Positions 25,956-34,908 of a stretch of DNA of 53,866 nt are shown here, in pieces. Location: contig JBHJHJ010000037.1 of NCBI GenBank assembly GCA_050330955.1, positions 1 to 53,866 of the forward strand, in the 5' to 3' direction. Below the pieces are notes generated by a model. That model was not told the DNA's origin. It searched no databases and worked only from the letters and a program-made list of their open reading frames with translations. The position numbers were made by a program, and so were the translations under genes. The stretch's first letter is position 1; each line of letters begins with the position of its first letter. The stretch is from JBCCAG01 sp050330955 (GTDB taxonomy: Bacteria; Cyanobacteriota; Cyanobacteriia; CAKZMO01).

Positions 25956-26010
25956 TGCTACGGTAGAAGCGGCTGCTCCTGCCTGCTTGTCACCCTGTTC
26001 GGCCCATGCC

Positions 26011-27843
26011 ATGACAACCCTTTTCCCTGATGCCCCAGCCCAGCGCCCTCTCCGGGTCGCCGTCATCGATGACGACGTGATTTTTCGCGGCGGCCTATGC
26101 GTCTGGCTGGAAGCACAGGGGATTACAGTGCTCTTCCAGGACAGCGATTTCTTGGCAGCGCAGTCTCCAGAGGCGTCTCAGGTTCGACCTGATGTCGTCC
26201 TCTACGGCTTTAACCAGGGACCTGCGGCAGTACGCTCTGTTGTGCAGGCTTTAGAAGCGCTTATGGCGGCCCCGGTGCTGGGGCTAGGGCCAGCAGATAC
26301 GGCTGTTGCCCTCAGGGGCCAGCAGGCTGGGGCTCGTGGATACTGGGTCAAGGGGCACAAACCCCAGACGCTGCTGACTGCAGTACGGCAGGTGGCATCC
26401 GGGGCCGAGGCTTGGTCAATTCCCTACTGGCAGTCTACGCCAAAGCCTACGACTGATCCCCTAGGCCGCTGGCGAAGACGGCTCTACGCCTCCGGCATCA
26501 GCCAAATTGAGGCGGCGATCGCAGACTTAGAGGCACAGCTCGCAGTGGACCTGCCGCTGCTCGACCGGGCGGTGTTAGCAGGCCATCGGCGTGAGCTGAA
26601 GGCGGCCCGAGGGCTGGTTAGCTGGCTGCTGGCGCCCCGTTTGGCGGCTTCAGATGGGGCGGAGGCAGACTATGCCGTCAGGGACAGTTTCACCAGCGAC
26701 AGCTTCATCAGCGATAATCTGAACCGCTCTAATCTCGGCGCCGATGGTGAAAGGATCTCTGGCGTTTCCCCACGGCGCTCTCCTGCGGTCGAGGGTTCCA
26801 CTACGGCCTTAGATCGCTCCCCTTCTGGCAGCACCGCTGTCGCTAGTGAAATTGTCCCAGGCGGCATCCAGGCTACGCTGTTTGAAACCCTCGAAACTAA
26901 GCTTCAGTCGCCGCTGCGGAATCAAACCCGCCGCCCTCTGGAGATTGATATTCTGCGCGAAAGCTGTCGCCGTGAGCTGCTCTATCAGGTGTTGCGATCG
27001 CTGGAGCTACTGCTCGCCGAGCTGCGCCAGGCCAGCGAGCCAGCCCAGATTCTAGAGCAGCGCCCTCGGCTGCTGGTGGACCTGTGGCAGAACGCGTTGA
27101 CCGAGTTTTTTGGGAAGTATTACGTCGTCCCCATCGACGGCGTTGAGTTAGAGGTGGTGCCGTACCTGATGCGGGAGGCCAATCAGGTGCGCCCTGCCCT
27201 AGAGAGCATCGTGGGCGTTACGGACCTGTGGTCCCATCTCCTATTTCAGACACCGCTCAGGGTGGATGGGGTTTCCCACAATGCAGGCACCGCTGTGGCA
27301 ATGGCCCGGGCAGAGCACCTGCTAGATAACCTGGTGGTGCGGGTTGCCAATACGGTGGTGCAGCCCATGCTCAACCAGCTTGGGGACGTTGAGATGATCA
27401 AGCAGCGCTTCTACAGCCGCCGCCTCATCTCAAGCCGAGATGTGGCTCAGTTCCGCAATGAGCTGTCCTGGCACTACCGGCTAGTAAACGCGCTGTATGA
27501 GCCCCTCGACATTTTTGAAAGCCAAATTCGGCTGCTTCATCTCGGAGCCGTCGGCATTGAAGAACAGGTGGTATATGCCTCAAGACGCACCGAGCTAGAG
27601 CAGCTGGGGGGACTGCCGTTTGGGCTAACCCTGCTGCTGGAGCTGCGGGATGCCCTAGCGCCGCGGTTCCAGGCCCTAGTGAGCTGGGCAGGTAAGCTCG
27701 TGGTCTATGTTTTAACTGAAGTGCTGGGCCGGGCCATTGGTCTGGTGGGTCGGGGCGTGCTGCGGGGTATTGGCAGCGCCTGGCAAGACGTGCGCGTCAG
27801 CCGAGAGATTTCTAAGGGGACGGTATCCGATCCGCGCCGCTAG
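26011..27843 (+). CDS. DUF3685 protein with degenerate receiver domain
   Basis: About 610 residues. The N-terminal 120 residues have the receiver fold: RVAVIDDDVIFRGGLCVWLE with the acidic residues, but the phospho-acceptor position reads PDVVLYGFN, so the aspartate is missing and the lysine motif reads WVKGHKPQ. It is therefore a pseudo-receiver. The rest is the DUF3685 domain of cyanobacteria, helix-rich, with LESIVGVTDLWSHLLFQTPLRVDGV and ending near RGVLRGIGSAWQDVRVSREI. The start may be 26011 (55 bp after the preceding gene) or 25927, which would overlap that gene by 29 bp. Function unknown; cooperation with the membrane repeat protein upstream is suggested by the coupling. Confidence 0.8.
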   Translation: MTTLFPDAPAQRPLRVAVIDDDVIFRGGLCVWLEAQGITVLFQDSDFLAAQSPEASQVRPDVVLYGFNQGPAAVRSVVQALEALMAAPVLGLGPADTAVALRGQQAGARGYWVKGHKPQTLLTAVRQVASGAEAWSIPYWQSTPKPTTDPLGRWRRRLYASGISQIEAAIADLEAQLAVDLPLLDRAVLAGHRRELKAARGLVSWLLAPRLAASDGAEADYAVRDSFTSDSFISDNLNRSNLGADGERISGVSPRRSPAVEGSTTALDRSPSGSTAVASEIVPGGIQATLFETLETKLQSPLRNQTRRPLEIDILRESCRRELLYQVLRSLELLLAELRQASEPAQILEQRPRLLVDLWQNALTEFFGKYYVVPIDGVELEVVPYLMREANQVRPALESIVGVTDLWSHLLFQTPLRVDGVSHNAGTAVAMARAEHLLDNLVVRVANTVVQPMLNQLGDVEMIKQRFYSRRLISSRDVAQFRNELSWHYRLVNALYEPLDIFESQIRLLHLGAVGIEEQVVYASRRTELEQLGGLPFGLTLLLELRDALAPRFQALVSWAGKLVVYVLTEVLGRAIGLVGRGVLRGIGSAWQDVRVSREISKGTVSDPRR

Positions 27844-27873
27844 GGCGTTTCCGCCATAGATTCCGCTGGGCTC

Positions 27874-28686
27874 CTAGGCCGTCTGATACAGCTCGTGCAG
27901 CGCGATTTGGGCAGAGAGCGGGCGGGCTTTGGGATTGGGACTGGTCATGCGCTGGAGCCAGGTGACAAAGGGAGGCGAGAGCGCTAGGGAACTGATGTCA
28001 GGTCCTCTGGTGGCGGCGTTAGGCTGCCCCGCACTCTGCCCTGCGATTAGAGTTTTGATGGTCATTCCTAAGCTGTATAGATCTGATGTGTTCAAGACGC
28101 GGCCCCCAAGCTGTTCGGGAGCTGTGTAAGGCTGCACCCCCAACAGCGTCAGGATAGTGTTGCGGTCCTGGTCCACTGGCCCAGGCTTCACTGACCCAAA
28201 GTCGATTAAATAAATGCGCGTTCGCTCTTTTGGGGGCGTGGACAAAACAATGTTGCTGGGCTTGATGTCCCGATGCAAAATGGGCGGAGACTGACCGTGC
28301 AAATAGATCAAAACATCGAGGACACCTGCCGCAATCTGCCGCGCCTCCTTCTCTGAAAACGTGCGACCCTGCTGAAGATATCGGTCTGCTGAGGTGCCAC
28401 CGACGTAGCTCTCAACCAGTACTAGGGCCTTTTTGTCCCGTGCTAGATCAATGTCAAAGCAGTCTAAATACTGTGGGATTGCGGGATGGCTCAGGTGTCG
28501 CAGCGTATTGATCTCCCGCTGGAACAGGCGCAGGCTGTCGGGGTGAAGCTCCTCGTCGATGGAAATGAGCTTTAAGATCACGAGGCGATCGCCCGCCAAA
28601 TCTTTTGCCAGCAGCGTCCACCGGCCTGCTTTATTGCCGAGCTGGTGTTCAACCTGGTAGCGATCGCCTAAGATTTGCCCTGCCAT
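27874..28686 (-). CDS. Serine/threonine protein kinase
   Basis: A 270-residue protein that is only a kinase domain. The glycine-rich loop is weak (LGNKAGRWT), the ATP lysine is in VILKLI, the catalytic loop is HRDIKPSNIVL, the magnesium loop is DFGSV and the APE motif reads TAPEQ. It has no membrane helix, PASTA or other sensory domain, so it is a soluble kinase whose input is unknown. It is convergent with the DUF3685 gene (31 bp apart) and divergent from pcyA. Targets in this window could in principle include the FHA-fused PBP and the STAS serine, but there is no direct evidence. Confidence 0.9.
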   Translation of the reverse strand: MAGQILGDRYQVEHQLGNKAGRWTLLAKDLAGDRLVILKLISIDEELHPDSLRLFQREINTLRHLSHPAIPQYLDCFDIDLARDKKALVLVESYVGGTSADRYLQQGRTFSEKEARQIAAGVLDVLIYLHGQSPPILHRDIKPSNIVLSTPPKERTRIYLIDFGSVKPGPVDQDRNTILTLLGVQPYTAPEQLGGRVLNTSDLYSLGMTIKTLIAGQSAGQPNAATRGPDISSLALSPPFVTWLQRMTSPNPKARPLSAQIALHELYQTA

Positions 28687-28832
28687 GGTGCTCTATGCTT
28701 TCCTTGTCAGCTGATCTATCGCCTTCAAATCCAATGATGCGGTTTGTTACCGCCAACCCTATCATCTGTCGATCTACGGTATCTTTAAAGCCGTTCCTGG
28801 CCCCGCAGGGCCCCTCCCTGACTGATCCTGCC

Positions 28833-29579
28833 ATGTCCTTAGCCCCTCCCACCTCCCTCCGAGAACAGCAGCACCCGCTGATTTGCGCACTGGCCAACGT
28901 AATCGAAACCACATGGCGCCAGTACTTGAATCTGTCCCCTTATCGACTGCCAAGCGACCTGGGACATATCGAAGGGCGTCTGGAGGGAGAGCGCCTGGTG
29001 ATTGAAAATTCTTGCTATCAGACGCCCCAGTTTCGCAAGCTCCACCTGGAGCTGGCCCAGGTGGGCAGCAACCTAGACATTCTCCACTGCGTCATGTTTC
29101 CCCGCTTGGACTATCCTCTGCCTATGTTCGGCACTGACCTGGTGGGCAGCGCCCGACAGATTGGCGCCGCGATTGTAGACCTCTCACCCGTGGAGCAGAC
29201 CGGAGACCGATGGACGCTGCCTGTCGGCTACCAAAGCGCGCTCCGGGCATTGCCCGCTCCTGCTTTTTCCCAGCCCCGCAACCTGCCCCAGTGGGGCCAC
29301 ATCTTCTCAGAGTTTTGCCTGTTTGTGCGCCCCGCTGAGGAAGAGCAGGAGCCGTTCGTTGCACAGGTCCGGGCCATGCTGGAAATTCACTGTCAGCAGG
29401 CGATCGCCACCGCCTCGGCCCCGGAGCGCCGCGCCGAGATCGCAGCCGGCCAGCGCCGTTACTGCTTGCAGCAGCAGCAGAACGACAAAACCCGCCGGGT
29501 GCTGGAGCGCGCCTTTGATGCCCAGTGGGCCGAGCGCTACATGACCACGGTGCTGTTCGATCTGCCCGATGACGCCTAA
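28833..29579 (+). CDS. pcyA: Phycocyanobilin:ferredoxin oxidoreductase
   Basis: About 248 residues matching PcyA, which reduces biliverdin IXalpha by four electrons from ferredoxin to phycocyanobilin, the chromophore of phycobilisomes and phytochromes. The catalytic residues are all visible: Glu73, His85 (in ILHCVMFP) and Asp102 (in FGTDLVG), with the spacing of Glu76, His88 and Asp105 in the Synechocystis enzyme. The ATG at 28833 gives the family length; an in-frame ATG at 28605 would add 76 residues overlapping the divergent kinase gene. The kinase and pcyA starts are 146 bp apart. Confidence 0.93.
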   Translation: MSLAPPTSLREQQHPLICALANVIETTWRQYLNLSPYRLPSDLGHIEGRLEGERLVIENSCYQTPQFRKLHLELAQVGSNLDILHCVMFPRLDYPLPMFGTDLVGSARQIGAAIVDLSPVEQTGDRWTLPVGYQSALRALPAPAFSQPRNLPQWGHIFSEFCLFVRPAEEEQEPFVAQVRAMLEIHCQQAIATASAPERRAEIAAGQRRYCLQQQQNDKTRRVLERAFDAQWAERYMTTVLFDLPDDA

Positions 29580-29669
29580 CACTCACGGGCGCTGCTGATT
29601 TGAAGTATGCATTTCGTAGGGCCACGGCGCTGCCCCTACCGCCTGACGCTAATTTGAGGTATCTGGTCT

Positions 29670-30611
29670 ATGACCGCTGTTCCACTGTCTTCTCAACTGA
29701 TCGCAAGTTTACTCAACATTCGCCCCCTAGCGGCGATCGCCAAGCACCAGGCCCGCCGCATGATCATCAGCCGGGCGGAGGCTCTGGGGATTCCCTGGCG
29801 AGCTGAGGTGGAGCGGCTGCAGTCGCATCAGCCCCAGTGGGAGGAGACGCTAGAGGAAATTTCTAATCCTGAGGTGACCTACCCAGACTATTACTGCCGC
29901 TCTTTCCATGCCTATGACGAAGGAAACCTGGGCTGGGCTCCGGCGCTGGAGGTGGACGTGGCGGCACAGGCCGTCCACGCGCGGCTGTGGCCCAGCGAGG
30001 ACGGACGGGGGGACATTCAGGGGGATGTCCGCCTGCGGCAGGCTTACCACCGGGTGCTTCGGGCCCATCTGCCTCAGTCGCCTGAGGTCAGCGTCGATCT
30101 GGGCTGTAGCGCTGGGGCGAGCACTGCTGCCCTACAGCAGGCCTTTCCCGACTCGCGGGCCATCGGCGTCGACCTCTCGCCCTACTTCCTCGTGGTGGCT
30201 CGTCACTGCTTTAACGACAGTCCCAACCTAAGCTGGCGTCATGGGGCCGCTGAAGCGACGGGGCTAGAGGCCGCCAGCGTCGATTTGGTGTCGGCCTTTT
30301 TGCTGTTCCACGAGCTGCCCCAATCTGCTGCGATCGCTGTGCTAGAAGAGGCCCAAAGAATTCTCCGTCCCGGTGGCCACATCGCCATCATGGGCATGAA
30401 TCCCGCCTCGCCGGCCTATGCCAAAATGCCCGCCTATGTGCGGACGCTGCTGCGCAGCACCGAGCCCTATTTGGACGAGTACTTTACCTTTGACTTGGAG
30501 GGGGCGATCGCCGCGGCGGGGTTTGAGCGGCCAAAAATGGAGATTATCAGCCCGCGACACCGGGCGCTGATTGCACAGGTCTCGAGAGCCCCGGACCTGA
30601 GAGCGCCCTAG
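29670..30611 (+). CDS. SAM-dependent class I methyltransferase
   Basis: A 313-residue protein. The SAM-binding core starts near residue 140 with VDLGCSAGASTAALQQAFP (motif I), followed by RAIGVDLSPYFLVVARH (motif II), and later ATGLEAASVDLVSAFLLFHE (motif IV-like). The first 130 residues form a helical cap. The substrate is not evident. It starts 90 bp after pcyA and could be co-transcribed. Its stop codon shares CTAG with the stop of the convergent gene at 30608. Confidence 0.85.
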   Translation: MTAVPLSSQLIASLLNIRPLAAIAKHQARRMIISRAEALGIPWRAEVERLQSHQPQWEETLEEISNPEVTYPDYYCRSFHAYDEGNLGWAPALEVDVAAQAVHARLWPSEDGRGDIQGDVRLRQAYHRVLRAHLPQSPEVSVDLGCSAGASTAALQQAFPDSRAIGVDLSPYFLVVARHCFNDSPNLSWRHGAAEATGLEAASVDLVSAFLLFHELPQSAAIAVLEEAQRILRPGGHIAIMGMNPASPAYAKMPAYVRTLLRSTEPYLDEYFTFDLEGAIAAAGFERPKMEIISPRHRALIAQVSRAPDLRAP

Positions 30612-31015
30612 GGCAACCGATAGCTCGCCACCCGAATCATCAGCGCCCCGCTCTGGGGGTTGTGGTCAAAGACAAAGCTGCCGTGCTTGCGCTCGTTGCC
30701 CGACAAAAAATCGATCTGCTGCTCGCCCGTTTCCGTCGCTTCGTCCACCTGAAGCTCAGCAGTAACCTGCACCGTGCGGGCGATGCGTCCCCCCGTATTC
30801 ACGATGGAGAAAGGCACGTAGTAATGCCCGTCTGTGACTCGGGCAGATTCAGTAATCTCGACCCGAAAGGCGGGAGGGCGGTTTTGGTTGATTTGCCAGT
30901 CGAAGATCACCAGACCAACCAAACCGACTAGCACCACCAAAGAGGTGCATAGGGTCACCCACTCCGCGAGCGATCGCCCTTCGCGAGGGGTTGGGGCAGA
31001 AGTATCTTGGGTCAT
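30608..31015 (-). CDS. TIGR02588-like single-pass membrane protein
   Basis: A 135-residue protein with a short cytoplasmic N-terminus, one membrane helix (VTLCTSLVVLVGLVGLVIFDWQ, about 21-42) and a periplasmic domain with an Ig-like strand pattern (FRVEITESARV, YYVPFSIVNTGG, RTVQVTAELQV). I recognise it as resembling the TIGR02588 family of unknown function, which as I recall is usually encoded beside a polytopic membrane protein (TIGR02587). No such partner lies here. It is convergent with the methyltransferase gene and precedes the flavin reductase gene on the minus strand. Confidence 0.6.
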   Translation of the reverse strand: MTQDTSAPTPREGRSLAEWVTLCTSLVVLVGLVGLVIFDWQINQNRPPAFRVEITESARVTDGHYYVPFSIVNTGGRIARTVQVTAELQVDEATETGEQQIDFLSGNERKHGSFVFDHNPQSGALMIRVASYRLP

Positions 31016-31087
31016 GCGGTGGTCGTGCGGTCGGTAGCGATATCAGTCCTCTCTAAACTGTAGGCTATTTCACTCAGATTCAGCGTC

Positions 31088-32608
31088 CTAGCGCTGCCAC
31101 TCCAGCCACTTTGCCGCTATTTTTTTGATGAAGGGCGTGAATTGCGCAAGGCTGTATTCCTCTGCCGCCTTGCGAATCGCTTCCGCTTGGGTGGGGTAGG
31201 GGTGAATCACGCTGGCGATCGCCCCCAGTCCTAATCCTTTGGTCATGGCCAGGGTAACTTCGTTGAGCATTTCCCCCGCGTGGGTCGCTACCACCGTCGC
31301 CCCCAAAATCCGGTCCTTGTTTTTAGCCAGGTAAATCTTGGCAAAGCCCTCCGTCTCTCCGTCAGCGATCGCCCGGTCCACGTCGTCCAAGGGCACGTGA
31401 TAGGTGCGAATATCCTCCCGAGAGGCGGCGTCTTTGGCGGAGATGCCGACGTGAGCTACCTCGGGGTCAGTGTAGGCGCAGGACGGCATGACGAGATCGC
31501 TCAGCTTGCGGCGACCAATGCCGAATGGGGCAAACAGCGCGTTCTGCACAGCGATGCGAGCGGCGGCGTCTGCCGCATGGGTAAACTGCCAGGCCATGCA
31601 GCAGTCCCCCACAGCGAAAATATTGGGGTTCGAGGTTTGCAGGTAATCGTCGATGAGGACGCCTTTTTTGTTGTCGGTTTTGACGCCTACTTTCTCTAGC
31701 CCCAGCTCGCTGACGTTAGGGGAGCGGCCCACGCTGATGAGTACAGCATTGACGGCGACGCTGTGGGTATCGCCATCGGTTTCATAGTGAACAATTTTGC
31801 CATCCTCCTGCTCCACCCGCGTCACGTCAGCATTCAGCCGGATGTCTACGCCCTCATAGGCGAGCTTGCGCTGCATTAGCGCTGAGACCTCCGGTTCTGC
31901 CGCGTTGAGGATGCGATCGCCTCGCTGCAGCAGCGTCACCGCCGTCCCCAACCGCTGAAAGGCCTGGGCCAGCTCACAGCCAATGTAGCCGCCGCCAATC
32001 ACCGCCAGTTTCTGGGGCCGCTCAGTGAGGTTAAACACGTTCTCGTTAGTGAGGTAGTCCACCTGGCCCAGCCCCTCAATGGGGGGCAGCACGGGGCTAG
32101 AGCCCGTGGCAATGACGGCCTTTTTAAACCGCAGCGTTAGCTCTCCAACAGCGATTGTGTCTGGTCCAGTGAACTTAGCTTCACCAAAAAATAAATCAAT
32201 GCCATATTCCTCGCTCATGTGCTTAGCCGAGTCGTTTTGGCTGATTTCAGCCCGCACCCGGCGCATCCGCTCCATCACGCCAGGGAAATCTACCGACACT
32301 TCTTCAGGCACGTTGACGCTAAAGCGGTGGGCCTGCCGCACCTCGTGGGCGGCGCGGGCGGCGCGGATCAGGGTTTTGGAGGGGACGCAGCCGACGTTGG
32401 TGCAATCGCCCCCCAGCAGATGCTTTTCAATCAGGGCGACTTTGCCGCCGAGGAGACCGGCGCCGCCTGCGGTAACCAGTCCGGCGGTGCCGCCGCCAAT
32501 GACCACCAGGTTATAGACTTTGGCCGGGTCAGGCTGAGGCCAGTCAGGGGGGTGGACGTGGGAGAGGAGCGTACGGTTGTGGTGATCGAGGGGGGAGAGG
32601 GTGGCCAT
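31088..32608 (-). CDS. FAD-dependent pyridine nucleotide-disulfide oxidoreductase (mercuric-reductase-like)
   Basis: About 506 residues. The FAD motif GGGTAGLVTAGGAG, the redox-active CxxxxC in GGDCTNVGCVPSK, the NAD motif VIGGGYIGCELAQ, the second FAD motif FAVGDC and the C-terminal dimerisation domain with HPYPTQAEA are visible. It is like dihydrolipoamide dehydrogenase and MerA, but lacks MerA's N-terminal heavy-metal domain and the C-terminal vicinal cysteines, so mercury reduction is unlikely. Cyanobacterial copies are commonly named mercuric reductase without proof. ATG at 32608 starts MATLSPLD; 32647 is an alternative start. Confidence 0.88.
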   Translation of the reverse strand: MATLSPLDHHNRTLLSHVHPPDWPQPDPAKVYNLVVIGGGTAGLVTAGGAGLLGGKVALIEKHLLGGDCTNVGCVPSKTLIRAARAAHEVRQAHRFSVNVPEEVSVDFPGVMERMRRVRAEISQNDSAKHMSEEYGIDLFFGEAKFTGPDTIAVGELTLRFKKAVIATGSSPVLPPIEGLGQVDYLTNENVFNLTERPQKLAVIGGGYIGCELAQAFQRLGTAVTLLQRGDRILNAAEPEVSALMQRKLAYEGVDIRLNADVTRVEQEDGKIVHYETDGDTHSVAVNAVLISVGRSPNVSELGLEKVGVKTDNKKGVLIDDYLQTSNPNIFAVGDCCMAWQFTHAADAAARIAVQNALFAPFGIGRRKLSDLVMPSCAYTDPEVAHVGISAKDAASREDIRTYHVPLDDVDRAIADGETEGFAKIYLAKNKDRILGATVVATHAGEMLNEVTLAMTKGLGLGAIASVIHPYPTQAEAIRKAAEEYSLAQFTPFIKKIAAKWLEWQR

Positions 32609-32647
32609 AGTGTTGAGGGAGCTAGTCTTGCGATCGCGACCTGTCAT

Positions 32648-33833
32648 GTCCTACGTGGTGGAACACTAGCCTCCCATGCGAGCAAGTCTTATCTGACTAG
32701 CAGCCCACAAATCATTCTCTCAAGTAGACAACAAATCGGCAGTTAAGAGTATTCCATTTCTTTTGAGTCCTTTTTATTTAGCTTTCCATTCGTCGCTGCA
32801 ATCACCATCTTTACGTAAAATTCACAATTTACCATCTTAAATTAACATTGTTCACATACAACCGGTTGTAAGATGTACTCAGAAAAATGTCACGGAAGAA
32901 ATTAATGCTAACAACATAGCAATTTCCGGCAGCTCTAATCATTTTAGATACTCTTTTCAAATCTTAAGTATCCTTGGTGCAAGCTCAACAAGACCTGCTC
33001 CTAAATTTTTAACGTGGCATGCCCGCCAGTCCATTAAGCGACGAGGTGATATTTTTTACGCCGATGAATCTGTGCGATGCGATTTACATTTAGGAGTTGT
33101 AGGAGGCAATGACTACACTGCATCGGTAACTAATGTCGGTAACTAATATAGTTCTACGCGTTAGAAATGCAATTTTTGTCCTAACTCTGCCTACAGAGAA
33201 TAAACTAACGCAGCACCTGATTGCATAGTTGAGCTACATACATAGAGATGTGTGGGCGTGAGTCATGTGAGACGTAAAACTTATGAGTGGAGTAATAGGG
33301 TTTTTCGAAGGTTCGATTTTCTGTGCAGTGACAATCTGGGCAGATTAGTTGAGATCAGAGTGTGACGAGTAGGGCTTATGCCTTTATGTGAGCGGGATGT
33401 GCGCCAGAACTATGGCGTTGACCTATAAAATCTAACGGATAAATTTCAATTTTACTAAAGTGTAGCTCGTCAGTAATTTTAGATTTTTCCCAAGGCGAAT
33501 ATCAAGCCTATTCGGTACAATGCCAAGCATATTCAATTGATTTTTTTAAAGCTTGCCTTGGCACTTTTAAGCCTTACGCTTTTTGAGTCAACACCTTATA
33601 GATGCTCATGCCGATTCCATACAAAGTTTTTCATATTGAGATTTTGTGTAGTCTCCCTTCGGTTTTGGTATCATCCTGCCCTCAGGGTAAAAGAAAACGC
33701 AACAGTCCGCGGTAGTCCCCAATATGATATTTGCGTCTATTCGGTATCGGTACATACGAAATTAAATATTTCAAGCAGCACGCAAACTTCTTAAGTAAAG
33801 TACCTGACTGACAAACACATTCATATATGTAAA
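32648..33833. other. AT-rich gene-free stretch
   Basis: No gene with a credible start is visible in this 1.19-kb stretch, which is markedly more AT-rich than the core genes. It has a 13-bp tandem repeat TCGGTAACTAAT(G/A) at 33123-33148. An open frame of about 100 codons ending near 33147 has no ATG, GTG or TTG start, and a frame at 33537-33794 looks random. It probably is decayed or foreign DNA at the edge of the accessory region. Confidence 0.5.
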
Positions 33834-34856
33834 ATGACTAAACATCCTGAAGTTTTCATAGTTAGCTCTGGAAGAGCCGGTTCCACTTTGCTTCAATCTT
33901 TACTAAACGCTACTGGACAAATCTACATACCTCAGGAAAGCGACTTTATTGCCAGGGCGTATCCATTCTTCTATAAAAAAGAGAAATTCTATCACGAAGA
34001 TTATAAGAAAATCGCGTCTATTTTTCGTATAACATCTCAAGATAAGGGATGGGGTATGGATGAAAGCCATATAGTCGAACACTTAAAACAACACAACCCA
34101 CAGACTCTAGCTAACGTATTTTCTGAGATATGCGAGCTATTGCATAGCAGAATGGGCACTAGAGATTTAATGTGGGGAATTAAACGCCCTGTACTAATTG
34201 CTAATATAGATAGAATTCTTTCGACTTATCCTAATGCTAAGATTGTCCATATATATCGAGATGGTAGAGACGTCTTCCTTTCCTATAAATCTATCCATGA
34301 CAGTAGTCCAATAAAATTTGGCCCAAAAGGAATTTTCACAAACGCCCTGTACTGGATAGATGGTCTCAGGAGAGTAGAAGAGTTTCGAAACTCAACTAAA
34401 GAGGAAAAAAGCAAAAGACACGTCTTTGAAATAAAGTATGAGGAAATTATTACAAATCCAGAGCATACATTGAAGCAATTATGCAGTTTCATTGAAATTG
34501 ATTATGACCCGCTTATCATAGAAAATTTTTACAAAGAGGATGTTCAAAAAAGAGTGGCTCCAAGAGATTTGATGTCATCGATACATGCAAAACTATCGGG
34601 AAAGCTAGACTTGAACAATGTCGGCAAATATCTCAAAAAAATGAATAAACGCGAGGTGTTCTTCTACGAACTGCTTGCATCTCCATATCTAGAGAAGTAT
34701 GGATATGAAGTCAAATATAGTGTTGCATCGTCCAATCTGTTTCGGCCCTTTCGGCGCCTATCTTACTACGTAGCGAGACAGATAAATGACATTAGATATG
34801 AGCGCCGCGATAAGAGAGTTTTTGATTGCGTTTCTAAAAGCAGTAATACTCAATAG
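33834..34856 (+). CDS. PAPS-dependent sulfotransferase family protein
   Basis: A 340-residue protein. The 5'-phosphosulfate loop is VSSGRAGSTLLQSLLN near residues 10-26, and the 3'-phosphate motif is IVHIYRDGRDVFLSYKS near 138-155, both typical of sulfotransferases that move sulfate from PAPS to carbohydrates or other acceptors. The rest is helical with a conserved KYEEIITNPEHTLKQL-type stretch. Base composition and codon use are distinctly AT-rich against neighbours, pointing to acquisition by transfer. It lies between long AT-rich DNA and transposase genes. The acceptor is unknown; a surface polysaccharide is one option. Confidence 0.85.
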   Translation: MTKHPEVFIVSSGRAGSTLLQSLLNATGQIYIPQESDFIARAYPFFYKKEKFYHEDYKKIASIFRITSQDKGWGMDESHIVEHLKQHNPQTLANVFSEICELLHSRMGTRDLMWGIKRPVLIANIDRILSTYPNAKIVHIYRDGRDVFLSYKSIHDSSPIKFGPKGIFTNALYWIDGLRRVEEFRNSTKEEKSKRHVFEIKYEEIITNPEHTLKQLCSFIEIDYDPLIIENFYKEDVQKRVAPRDLMSSIHAKLSGKLDLNNVGKYLKKMNKREVFFYELLASPYLEKYGYEVKYSVASSNLFRPFRRLSYYVARQINDIRYERRDKRVFDCVSKSSNTQ

Positions 34857-34908
34857 GCAATCATGCTGAGTAATTAGCAACAGATTGAGTCCAATACTCT
34901 GGACAGAT

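Noticed and set aside
31088..32608. True mercuric reductase
   Set aside because: It lacks the N-terminal metal-binding domain and the C-terminal cysteine pair, and no mer genes are nearby.
32839..33147. Open frame of about 100 codons ending near 33147
   Set aside because: It contains a protein-like stretch, but there is no ATG, GTG or TTG start and no homologous pattern that I can name.
33537..33794. Open frame of 85 codons in the AT-rich stretch
   Set aside because: The translation has no recognisable domain and an odd composition; the surrounding DNA is AT-rich, where long open frames arise by chance.
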